NCBI GenBank assembly: GCA_003520925.1
Contig: DOTV01000019.1
Location: 19,653-26,312, forward strand
DNA length: 6,660 bases
From: Bacteroidales bacterium
Lineage (GTDB): Bacteria > Bacteroidota > Bacteroidia > Bacteroidales > VadinHA17
Reading direction: 5' to 3'
Positions 1 to 6,561 of the stretch are shown piece after piece (the first letter of the stretch is position 1; the number at the start of each line of letters is the position of its first letter). Below the pieces are notes generated by a model. It made no database searches. It was not told where the DNA came from and saw nothing but the letters and a program-made list of their open reading frames with translations. The position numbers and the translations under genes are program-made.

Positions 1-1358
1 ACAACAGCGCCAGTATTGATTGCCGGACAGACACAAAATCGGATGCACAGAGGTGGATAGTTACACATACTGGGAACAGTATTTATAAAATTGCAAATGT
101 GGCAAGCGGGAAGCTTCTGCATGTTGTTGCATTGCCTTCAGATTCGGTAAATATTGATCAGTTCTCAGACACAGGAAGTGATGATGTAAAATGGATTATC
201 AGGAAAGCAGGTCAGGGATCATTCTATATAAAACCTGCTGCTGATCCAAATTCTTCGCTTAATCTTCATGCCGGAGGTATTGCCGATGGAACTGATGTTG
301 ATCTGGCTGTATCCACCAATTCAGATCACCAGAAATGGTTTTTTCAGAAAGAGACCGATAAGGAAGATACTTCACCAGAGATTATTGCCGGCAAAGTATT
401 CGATGCATGGTATTCAAGTTACAATATTGAATCTGTCAATGGTTATTTCTGGGATAATGCTGAAATGATGGAAGTGGTTCTTGATGCTTATGAAGTCACA
501 AAAGATACCAGATACATAACCAGATTTGAAGCTATGTACAGGAATTTCATTGTTAAAAACGGGGCTGACTGGCAGAATAACAAATACAATGATGATATTG
601 CATGGATGGTTCTTGTCAGTGTAAGAGGTTATCTGTTAACAGGTAAAATAACATACCTGGATAAGGCAAGGGAACAGTTCGACAAAATGTACGCAAGGGC
701 ATTTAATTATTCATACGGTGGAGGAATGCTTTGGTATCATTCAAAAACAACAAAAAATGCCTGTATAAACGGACCATCAATGGTGGCATGCTGTTATCTT
801 GCGCAAGCCACAGGCGACAGTACATATTACAATAAGGCTATTTCACTTTATACATGGTCGAAATTATACCTGTTTGATGCGGCAACGGGTAAAATAAATG
901 ACAATGTTGATCTGGATAAAAAAACAGGACAGTTAAAGATCAGCACCTGGAGTTCAACCTATAATCAGGGAACTTATCTCGGTGCTGCAACAATGCTATA
1001 CAAATATACCAAAGAAGCCAGCTATCTGTCTGAAGCGCAAAAAATTGCACTCTATATAAGAGATGAGATGTATAAGGGAAAAGTGATGAATAATGAGGAT
1101 AATGGAAATGATCTGCCTGGCTTCAAAGGAATTTTTGCCCGGTATGCCCGAATGTATACGAATGATCTGGATAAAAACGAACTGGTTGAATGGCTTAAAT
1201 TGAATGTGAAGGTCGCTTATAACAACCGTAATTCTCAAAACCTGATTCAGACAAAATGGGGAACCAGAACAGCCGAAACTAAACCCAAATCGGCTTTTGG
1301 ATGTTCAACTGCAGTTTCATTATTGATGAATACTCTATCTATGACAAACATTGAATGA
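1..1358 (+). CDS. Ricin-type beta-trefoil plus GH76 glycoside hydrolase (alpha-1,6-mannanase type), 5' truncated
   Basis: The frame is open back to base 3, so the gene begins before the window. The GTG at 99 is only an internal Val codon inside the lectin domain. The first ~112 visible residues are a ricin-type beta-trefoil: three QxW-like motifs (QRW, VKW, QKW) lie 46-48 residues apart, each ending a subdomain. The GH76 domain follows. Its signature Asp-Asp pair lies in YNDDIAWM (GAT GAT at 591-596), the expected catalytic residues, and the TYNQGTYLGAA block near 960-990 is also family-typical. GH76 enzymes cut alpha-1,6-mannan backbones, as in yeast mannan; the trefoil probably helps bind polysaccharide. 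Secretion is expected, but the signal peptide would be outside the window. The domain runs to its natural end at the TGA at 1356 and looks intact. The exact substrate is not deducible. The gene is separated from the next cassette by 656 bases and is probably unrelated to it. Confidence 0.9.
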   Translation, partial: NSASIDCRTDTKSDAQRWIVTHTGNSIYKIANVASGKLLHVVALPSDSVNIDQFSDTGSDDVKWIIRKAGQGSFYIKPAADPNSSLNLHAGGIADGTDVDLAVSTNSDHQKWFFQKETDKEDTSPEIIAGKVFDAWYSSYNIESVNGYFWDNAEMMEVVLDAYEVTKDTRYITRFEAMYRNFIVKNGADWQNNKYNDDIAWMVLVSVRGYLLTGKITYLDKAREQFDKMYARAFNYSYGGGMLWYHSKTTKNACINGPSMVACCYLAQATGDSTYYNKAISLYTWSKLYLFDAATGKINDNVDLDKKTGQLKISTWSSTYNQGTYLGAATMLYKYTKEASYLSEAQKIALYIRDEMYKGKVMNNEDNGNDLPGFKGIFARYARMYTNDLDKNELVEWLKLNVKVAYNNRNSQNLIQTKWGTRTAETKPKSAFGCSTAVSLLMNTLSMTNIE

Positions 1359-1611
1359 TGTTGTCCTGTCCGCCGCGCCCCTACACTTCCAAACTTCTTG
1401 ATATTCAAGGTATCTAGTCTTTCTGAAACAAGATTTTCCTCTCTTTTGCGCCCAAAGTGTCATTACTAAAGTCAGGAAGGGGCAGATTGTCGACTTCCCT
1501 ATAATTCGGTCCAGTTATTATTTGAATCTCTATATTATTGAGGTCAAAGAATGGCGTCATATTCCTCTGAAATTCGTTAAAACTTATACAGATTATTAAA
1601 TAGCGATTAAA

Positions 1612-1633
1612 AACCTGGCAAGAACCTGGCAAG
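1612..1633. repeat. Tandem 11-nt direct repeat, two exact copies
   Basis: The unit AACCTGGCAAG occurs at 1612-1622 and again immediately at 1623-1633. A similar head-to-tail pair, AACTGGTAAA then AACCTGGTAAA, lies at 6491-6511 on the far side of the five-gene cassette in the same orientation. Short tandem repeats of this kind can be recombinase arm-binding sites. That role is inferred, since no integrase is visible. Confidence 0.7.
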
Positions 1634-1921
1634 ATGTTAGAATAGACCTGATGAATACGGGACAGATAATAAATTGAATTCGATTATATTAATACCCTAA
1701 CTCAGAAGGTCCAGAATTGGCCTGTTTTCAGTTTTATTTTTTAACCTGCCTTTTGTGCTTAAGTGTACAATAAAACTTAAACATTCTTAGTTATTATTGC
1801 AATTATTTATTTTTAAATCAGGTTGTTTACGCATCAAAGCTTTTTATTATTCGAGAAAACCTCTACCTCAATTTGATGTTTTTATAGTTTTTTTCAAAAC
1901 CTGAAATACTTAGAATGTGCG

Positions 1922-1950
1922 TTTGACTCAATTGTTAAAGGATGCCTTTG
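1922..1950 (+). promoter_or_regulatory. Possible Bacteroidota-type promoter for the TerB/SPFH cassette
   Basis: A TTTG at 1922-1925 (-33-like) is followed, after 17 nt, by TGCCTTTG at 1943-1950, which matches the Bacteroidota -7 consensus TAnnTTTG at five of six positions. It would give a leader of about 55-60 nt before the ATG at 2015. The spacer is a little shorter than usual and the TA is TG, so this is only a candidate. Confidence 0.25.
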
Positions 1951-2014
1951 ACTTCTATCTTAAGTTAAAGAAAATATAAACTCTTACAATATTATTTATC
2001 TCAAAACATAATAT

Positions 2015-2362
2015 ATGAACGCAGAAATAGAAAAATTAATAAATCTGACTGTCGCTACAGGTGAGATTACTGAAAGGAAAAGGGAAACTATCATGCGTAA
2101 AGCTCAAAGTCTCGGTGAAGATTTAGATGAAGTTGAGTTGATTCTTAATGGGGAATTGGTGCTTTTAAAGGAAAAGGGAAAAAGTGATAAACAAACTGAT
2201 TCTGTTAAAACTAAGGATGATAATAAAGTTGTTAATATTAATTTTTTTCAGATTGCCATGTCTTTTCTTAATCAATATAAAATTCTGAAATATTCTCTGA
2301 TATTCTTTCTAGTTTGTCTGGGATTCTCTCTACTCTCTATTATCTCAACACTTTTAATTTAA
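2015..2362 (+). CDS. TerB-like N-terminal domain protein with C-terminal membrane anchor (paralogue 1)
   Basis: This 115-residue protein has three parts. Residues 1-50 are a TerB-like helical domain homologous to the starts of the next two genes: 35 of the first 48 residues match paralogue 3 and 32 match paralogue 2. Residues 52-75 form a lysine/aspartate-rich linker. Residues ~92-115 are one hydrophobic segment ending exactly at the C terminus, so the protein is probably tail-anchored with its N-terminal domain in the cytoplasm. Unlike its neighbours it has no zinc ribbon. It also lacks acidic residues kept by both others: Asp15 is Thr, Glu22 is Lys, Asp45 is Asn. It may therefore have lost a metal- or partner-binding function and act as a membrane-bound adaptor. 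The ATG at 2015 is supported by alignment with the other paralogues from residue 1. There is no Shine-Dalgarno, as usual in Bacteroidota. The function is not known; the family assignment is by pattern only. Confidence 0.8.
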   Translation: MNAEIEKLINLTVATGEITERKRETIMRKAQSLGEDLDEVELILNGELVLLKEKGKSDKQTDSVKTKDDNKVVNINFFQIAMSFLNQYKILKYSLIFFLVCLGFSLLSIISTLLI

Positions 2363-2438
2363 TGGGATAAACATTTCAGATATTCACGGAGCAGACATAA
2401 TCCACTTTAACTCAACAAAGTATTAACAAATAAATGAT

Positions 2439-3131
2439 ATGCAACCTGAAATTGAAAACTTAATTAGACTGGCAATAGCAGATGGAGAAATAACAGAAAA
2501 AGAAAGATCAATTATATTGAGAAAGGCTGAAAAACTGGGTGAAGATAAAGACGAGGTAGAGCTAATCCTAGATGGAGAACTGACTTTAATAAAAAAAGAC
2601 CTTCAGATTGAACAGCAAAATCAATCTGAATCAAATAAGAAGGAGATACTTAATAAATGTCCATCCTGTGGAGCAAATGTAGCATCGTTCACAACAAAAT
2701 GTTCTATCTGTGGGGGTAAAATTAATTTGAATAAAGATTCATCTTCTATTAAGGAGTTGCTAGCTGAGCTGGCAATTGTTGAAAAAGAAGAAGGTAAATT
2801 GCTATCTGAATATGGATTTTGGGGATCATCGCATTTTCTTGAAAAAATTAATGCCTTTGCAAACAAAAAAGCTGCAATTATTTCTTTTTTCCCTGATCCA
2901 GTTTCCAAAGAAAAAATTTTAGAATTCTTAGCAAAGGCAGTTCCTAAAGCTGAGATTAAAAGTGTATTTCAAATATTTGACGGGACAGAAAGAAATCTCC
3001 ATAACATTACTTCAACTGCATGGAATAAAAAGTGCAAAGAAATAATTATTACTGCCCGTTTTTCAATGCAGGATGATAAAAAGACATTTGAGAAAATCGA
3101 AACATATGCCAAACAGCTCAGTATGAAATAG
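2439..3131 (+). CDS. TerB-like domain plus zinc ribbon plus helical domain protein (paralogue 2, soluble)
   Basis: This is a 230-residue protein with no signal peptide or membrane segment, so it is expected to be cytosolic. Residues 1-50 are the TerB-like domain, with the acidic motif ADGEIxxxE (Asp15, Glu22) intact; 42 of the first 48 residues match the next gene. Residues 74-91 are a rubredoxin-type zinc ribbon (CPSCG...CSICG, Cys 74, 77, 88, 91), likely to bind one Zn. Residues ~103-228 are an alpha-helical domain shared with the next gene: an NKKA block near 142, a P-x-x-K-E-x-hydrophobic block near 154-162, and an AW dipeptide near 194. The gap to the previous gene is 76 nt with no clear promoter, so co-transcription is likely. 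In this setting the zinc ribbon is more likely a protein-interaction module than a DNA-binding one, which is an inference. The biochemical activity is unknown. Confidence 0.85.
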   Translation: MQPEIENLIRLAIADGEITEKERSIILRKAEKLGEDKDEVELILDGELTLIKKDLQIEQQNQSESNKKEILNKCPSCGANVASFTTKCSICGGKINLNKDSSSIKELLAELAIVEKEEGKLLSEYGFWGSSHFLEKINAFANKKAAIISFFPDPVSKEKILEFLAKAVPKAEIKSVFQIFDGTERNLHNITSTAWNKKCKEIIITARFSMQDDKKTFEKIETYAKQLSMK

Positions 3132-3207
3132 TTTTATTTAGACATTTTTTACTTTTATACAAGGTTGCAAAACATTAAAATGGGGAATAGAAATTAAAAA
3201 TAATAAT

Positions 3208-4533
3208 ATGAATCCGGAAATTGAGAAGTTAATAAAGTTAGCCGTCGCAGATGGCGAAATTTCTGAAAAAGAAAGAGAAATTATTTTAAGGAAAGCTGAA
3301 AAATTAGGCGAAGATAAAGATGAGGTTGAGTTAATCTTAGACGGTGAATTAGCTGTTACTAAAAGTGGACATATGCATGTACCCTTTGATCAACAACAAT
3401 CAAACAAAGTTGGTGATACAAAGAAATGTCCATCCTGTGGTGCACCAGTTCCAGCTTTAACATTGAAATGTTCGGAGTGTGGGCATGAATTCAATAAGGA
3501 AACTGATACCAATCGTCAAATAAGAGATTACATTAAGGAGCTGCAAAACCAATTGATGGCCATTGATAATGAGAAAGTAAGAATTCTTGGAAAGGAAACA
3601 TTATTGTCGACATATAATCCTATGGCTGCCAATAATAAAAAAGCACAAATAATTAACACTTTTACATTACCTAACACCAAAGAATCACTTATCCAATTAC
3701 TAATTTTTTCCTATGTTAATTATGAAGGTACTCAAGGAAATGCTATAACGGGAAATCCTTTGAAACAAGCATGGCTTGGTAAAGCTATGCAAGCATTTAA
3801 TCTTTTAAAAGCTCAGCGAGAAGGAGATAGCAAGATTCAAGAAATATTGAATCAATATTCATTTCTTGATAACAGTTCAAACAATTTAAAGAAGAAAGGA
3901 CAAATAGAAAGAACTCTTAACGATACTCCTGGTAGTACAACAAAGAAATTTCTGAAATATGGAGGAATTGGTTGTGGAGGCATTATGCTTTTAAGTCTCT
4001 TAGTTTCTTTATTTGGAGTTTTTAAAATGTATAATTCTGACGACTTTATGAAGAGTCTTGGCCCTTCACAAACAGGATTGGCTATTGATTCATTATTAAT
4101 TCTTGGTCAAGTTGAAAATGCTCAAATGTCTGCAAGTAGCATCAAGGATGCTTACCAAAAAGATGAAGCCTTAGATAAAATAAAAATTTATGAGTATAAA
4201 AGATTATTGGAGAAAAATGAAATTGAAAATGCTAAAAACAAAGCAAATACAATTAGTACAGATTACGAAAGGAAAAATGCATTGGATGAGATTGTCATGC
4301 TTGAAGTAACCCAGCTAATCGAAATAAATGATTTGGAGTTGGCAAGAAACAAAGCTAATACCATAAACTCTGATAATGACAGAAAAGAGACAATAGACAA
4401 AATCCTTACCATTGAAGTTGATAAATTAATAGAAAACCAAGATTTTAATAGTGCAACAGTCAAAGCAAAACAAATTAGTAATGAATATGATAGAAAAGAT
4501 GCTTTAGAGAAAATCAGTAATTCTCAAAAGTAA
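3208..4533 (+). CDS. TerB-like / zinc ribbon / helical domain / TM / 37-residue-repeat protein (paralogue 3)
   Basis: This 441-residue protein is the largest of the three paralogues. In order it has a TerB-like domain (1-50, Asp15 and Glu22 present), a zinc ribbon (Cys 74, 77, 88, 91, the same positions as paralogue 2), and a helical domain (~103-217) sharing the NKKA, PNTKE and AW blocks with paralogue 2. A Ser/Lys-rich linker and one transmembrane helix (~252-274) follow. The C terminus (~293-441) holds four tandem helical repeats of exactly 37 residues: the key Ala of each unit is at 305, 342, 379 and 416, in the pattern A-x3-A-x2-I-x5-(R/K)-x3-(L/I)-x-(K/E)-I. They are TPR-like or related solenoid repeats. 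Lysines before the TM helix suggest the N terminus is cytoplasmic and the repeats periplasmic, by the positive-inside rule. The protein could thus link a cytoplasmic zinc-ribbon platform to an extracytoplasmic binding surface. The function is unknown. Confidence 0.87.
   Translation: MNPEIEKLIKLAVADGEISEKEREIILRKAEKLGEDKDEVELILDGELAVTKSGHMHVPFDQQQSNKVGDTKKCPSCGAPVPALTLKCSECGHEFNKETDTNRQIRDYIKELQNQLMAIDNEKVRILGKETLLSTYNPMAANNKKAQIINTFTLPNTKESLIQLLIFSYVNYEGTQGNAITGNPLKQAWLGKAMQAFNLLKAQREGDSKIQEILNQYSFLDNSSNNLKKKGQIERTLNDTPGSTTKKFLKYGGIGCGGIMLLSLLVSLFGVFKMYNSDDFMKSLGPSQTGLAIDSLLILGQVENAQMSASSIKDAYQKDEALDKIKIYEYKRLLEKNEIENAKNKANTISTDYERKNALDEIVMLEVTQLIEINDLELARNKANTINSDNDRKETIDKILTIEVDKLIENQDFNSATVKAKQISNEYDRKDALEKISNSQK
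4087..4530 (+). repeat. Four 111-nt (37-codon) tandem repeats within the TerB/zinc-ribbon/TM gene
   Basis: Four protein repeats align with a strict 37-residue period; the anchoring Ala codons start at 4120, 4231, 4342 and 4453. The copies have diverged at the DNA level, most strongly the first, so this is an old protein-level repeat and not a recent DNA duplication. It encodes the presumed alpha-solenoid after the membrane segment. Confidence 0.8.
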
Positions 4534-4682
4534 TACCTTGTTTGACAGAAATGGAAGCATAAAAAGTAAAATAGATAAAAACTGAAACTCATTAAAAAGT
4601 TGTACAATTAATATTTCTAAACAAAGATTATATGTTTTAATTTATCATGCACGTTAGCTAATTAAATAAACATAAGCAAGAT

Positions 4683-5945
4683 ATGAGTATTTTTAATAAT
4701 AAACCTGAAGGTGGATTAATGGACGTAATCCGTTGTGATGAACAAGAATATCTTGTCTGGAAATGGAGTCCTACTGGTATAGTGAATACAACAAATAAAG
4801 AAAATGCCATTCGCTATGGCAGCAGCATAAGAGTGAAAGATGGAGAACTGGCTGTCTTTTTCTACAAGCAAAACAACGGGACAATTCAGGATTTCATCAT
4901 AGGCCCTCATGATCAGACTATTAAAACTGCTAATTTCCCAATCCTTACAGGTATTGTTGGCGCTGCTTTCGGTGGCAAGTCGCCTTTCCAGGCGGAAATA
5001 TATTATATAAATCTGGCAGGTAACATTCAGATAAGATTCGGAATTCCATATTTTGATGTCTTTGACCAACGTTTCCCTGACCTTGGCGTTCCATGTGCTG
5101 TAAGAGGAACATTAACTTTTAATATTACAGACTATAGAAACTTCATAAAGTTGAACAGATTAATCAACTTTAGTCTTGAAGACTTCAGAAAACAAATACA
5201 GGATGTAACCTCAAGAAAAATTAAACAAATCGTAATCAATATTCCTGGAGACACTGGCATTCCAGCTATGCAGATGGAAAGAAAAATCTCTGAAATAAAT
5301 GATTATGTAAAACCTATGCTTTCAAGTATTCTTTCGGATGATTTCGGAGTCAATCTGAAAAGGCTTGATATTGGAGCAATAGAGCTCGACAAAGAGCACC
5401 CTCATTATCAACAACTCAAGAAATCTACCGTAGATCAGCAGACTAAATTTATAGATGTTTCAACTGATATCCAGCTTGAAGGGATGCGGTTACAGGTCGA
5501 ACAGAATAATCTGGCTGCGTTTACTGTAAATAAACAAGCTGATGTTGCTAAAACTGCTGCGGAAAGTCTTGGTAAGCTTGGCGGATCAGGTACAACGGTT
5601 GATGGAGGATTTAATGCAGCCGGATTAGTTGCAGGGGCAATGGTTGGCGGTGCAGTTGGTGGTGGACTCGGTCAGATGATTGGTAACACAATGCATGGAT
5701 TTAACCAGTCGCAACAAACTCCACCGCCTCCTCCAATTGTAGTTTACATGATCTATAATGATGGAAAACAAAGTGGTCCATTTAATTTGCAGCAGCTTCA
5801 GGTAATGGTACAAAACGGCCAACTAAATAAAGAAACAATTGTCTGGAAACAGGGGATGTCAAACTGGGATCAGGCAGGGAATGTTGCTGAATTATCATTT
5901 ATCTTAGGTTCCGTTACTCCACCACCACCACCGATTAATAAATAA
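4683..5945 (+). CDS. YdjI-like SPFH (band 7) protein with C-terminal GYF_2 domain
   Basis: This is a 420-residue protein. Residues ~12-260 match the SPFH family of the Bacillus YdjI type (also annotated 'virion core protein'): an N-terminal DVI segment, GSSIRVKDGELAVFF, then the SPFQAEIYYIN block and a 'G.P..DVFD' continuation. Residues ~255-295 look coiled-coil-like and Gln/Ala-rich. Residues ~296-335 are Gly/Ala-rich with GAMVGGAVGGGLG, which may be a weak membrane-associating hairpin. Residues ~354-408 are a GYF_2 (DUF4339) domain, recognised by the GPF and W-x-x-GMSNW motifs. This domain takes the place where many YdjI relatives carry zinc ribbons. The identical peptide TPPPPPI lies just before GYF_2 (346-352) and at the C terminus (412-418). 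SPFH proteins oligomerise as membrane scaffolds; this one probably organises the products of the neighbouring genes. It follows the upstream gene by 149 nt and may have a promoter of its own, though none is clear. Confidence 0.92.
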   Translation: MSIFNNKPEGGLMDVIRCDEQEYLVWKWSPTGIVNTTNKENAIRYGSSIRVKDGELAVFFYKQNNGTIQDFIIGPHDQTIKTANFPILTGIVGAAFGGKSPFQAEIYYINLAGNIQIRFGIPYFDVFDQRFPDLGVPCAVRGTLTFNITDYRNFIKLNRLINFSLEDFRKQIQDVTSRKIKQIVINIPGDTGIPAMQMERKISEINDYVKPMLSSILSDDFGVNLKRLDIGAIELDKEHPHYQQLKKSTVDQQTKFIDVSTDIQLEGMRLQVEQNNLAAFTVNKQADVAKTAAESLGKLGGSGTTVDGGFNAAGLVAGAMVGGAVGGGLGQMIGNTMHGFNQSQQTPPPPPIVVYMIYNDGKQSGPFNLQQLQVMVQNGQLNKETIVWKQGMSNWDQAGNVAELSFILGSVTPPPPPINK

Positions 5946-5948
5946 GAC

Positions 5949-6296
5949 ATGAAAGTAAACTCAGTTTATTTAATAATTGCCCTGGCAATAAGCGCTTTAA
6001 TCTCGTTCGGATTTTACAGCTTTTATGAGGGAGTCAATAAAACAATATTGGTGGCAGGAAATATGATTTTCTTGTCTCTTACCATAATCCCCTCATTAGC
6101 AATTGAAATTAAAGACAGAGCAAGAACTACTACTTTAATAAAGATTGTTTCTGGAATAATGTTCTTTTGTGGTCTATTAGCTAATCTCTTTTTTTCCTTC
6201 ACAGCAATTAGAAAGGATTGGTACATTATTATAATTGGTTTGATTTTGATGATATATTGTTTAATAGTATATTCTCTGTTAAGATCAAAGCAGTGA
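5949..6296 (+). CDS. Small four-helix integral membrane protein, unknown function
   Basis: This is a 115-residue, very hydrophobic protein with four predicted transmembrane helices at about residues 5-25, 32-51, 63-84 and 90-111. The short loop between helices 2 and 3 is charged (EIKDRARTT), and so is the tail (LLRSKQ). Both termini would then be cytoplasmic. It has no motif I recognise. Its ATG lies 3 nt after the SPFH stop codon (TAA 5943-5945), so the two genes are almost certainly translated from one message. This suggests it is the membrane partner or target of the SPFH/GYF_2 protein. An overlapping minus-strand frame exists but looks like a shadow. Candidates are a small channel-like or anchor protein; there is no sequence basis for choosing. 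Confidence 0.8.
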   Translation: MKVNSVYLIIALAISALISFGFYSFYEGVNKTILVAGNMIFLSLTIIPSLAIEIKDRARTTTLIKIVSGIMFFCGLLANLFFSFTAIRKDWYIIIIGLILMIYCLIVYSLLRSKQ

Positions 6297-6406
6297 AATA
6301 TAATCCTAAGCTTGCAGGTAAACAATATGTCAAAATCCCCATCACAAAATGAAAATGTCACTCCTAAGCGTGACTTTGTGTTTGCTCCGTCAGGGCTCTT
6401 ACCTGA

Positions 6407-6422
6407 ACTATTCTGATCCAGA
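6407..6422. repeat. Partial copy of the tRNA-Gln anticodon region (possible att-like core)
   Basis: The 16-mer ACTATTCTGATCCAGA matches ACTCTTCTGATCCAGA at 6636-6651 at 15 of 16 positions, in the same orientation, 229 nt away. The tRNA copy spans the variable loop, the 3' half of the anticodon stem and most of the anticodon loop, a region often used as a crossover core by tyrosine recombinases. Chance alone could yield a match of about this length in the window, so only its location makes it notable. Confidence 0.45.
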
Positions 6423-6490
6423 TTAGGGTGGTGCTAATTACCACTTTTCTATGTTTATTATCAAATGATTCCATTGATATTCCACCAAAA

Positions 6491-6511
6491 AACTGGTAAA
6501 AACCTGGTAAA
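6491..6511. repeat. Tandem CTGGTAAA repeats near the tRNA
   Basis: Two imperfect units, AACTGGTAAA (6491-6500) and AACCTGGTAAA (6501-6511), lie head to tail. They resemble the AACCTGGCAAG pair at 1612-1633. They fall between the tRNA and its partial copy, where recombinase arm sites would be expected; this role is inferred. Confidence 0.6.
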
Positions 6512-6544
6512 AAATAAAAAACACTCACAAAATTTAGTGTGAGT
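6509..6544 (-). terminator. Rho-independent terminator-like hairpin behind the tRNA (minus strand)
   Basis: Read on the minus strand, a 7-bp stem (ACTCACA/TGTGAGT, arms at 6538-6544 and 6523-6529, 8-nt loop) is followed by GTTTTTTATTTTTT. This is the arrangement of an intrinsic terminator for transcripts leaving the tRNA gene. Confidence 0.55.
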
Positions 6545-6561
6545 TTAAGAGCGAGAGTGAG

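Larger units (their letters stand above)
1359..2014. other. Gene-free intergenic stretch, 656 bases
   Basis: No convincing gene is present. The first ~280 bases are of mixed composition and include a short GC-rich patch (about 1367-1382). They also contain a minus-strand open frame (1632 to 1414) whose product vaguely resembles a C-terminal protein fragment. An 11-nt unit is repeated in tandem at 1612-1633. From about 1640 to 2014 the DNA is very AT-rich with T-runs and looks like ordinary upstream regulatory sequence for the gene at 2015. A small hairpin (CTTGA-TAT-TCAAG, 1397-1409) follows the GH76 gene but has no U-tract, so it is not called a terminator. Confidence 0.7.

Noticed and set aside
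996..1238. 80-residue minus-strand open frame
   Set aside because: Antisense to the GH76 domain; no independent support.
1397..1409. Hairpin CTTGA-TAT-TCAAG after the GH76 gene as a terminator
   Set aside because: The stem is only 5 bp and no T-run follows.
2363..3207. Both gaps between the three paralogues are exactly 76 nt
   Set aside because: The two spacers do not resemble each other in sequence, so the equal length is taken as coincidence and not as a sign of recent duplication.
4534..4682. Promoter for the SPFH gene (TTGACA at 4542, TATGTTTT at 4631)
   Set aside because: Neither element has a partner at the right spacing for a Bacteroidota or sigma-70 promoter, so no call is made.
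4716..5069. 117-residue minus-strand open frame
   Set aside because: It is fully antisense to the SPFH domain, whose protein sequence is strongly recognisable.
6023..6361. 112-residue minus-strand open frame
   Set aside because: It lies mostly antisense to the four-TM gene, which is tightly coupled to the SPFH gene and has a clear membrane-protein pattern; the minus frame has no recognisable domain.
6367..6471. 35-codon minus-strand frame downstream of the tRNA, considered as an integrase start
   Set aside because: It is short, ends at a stop, and shows no integrase-like N-terminal features.
1612..6511. CRISPR array
   Set aside because: The repeats are 10-11 nt tandem pairs without spacers; nothing has CRISPR repeat-spacer periodicity.
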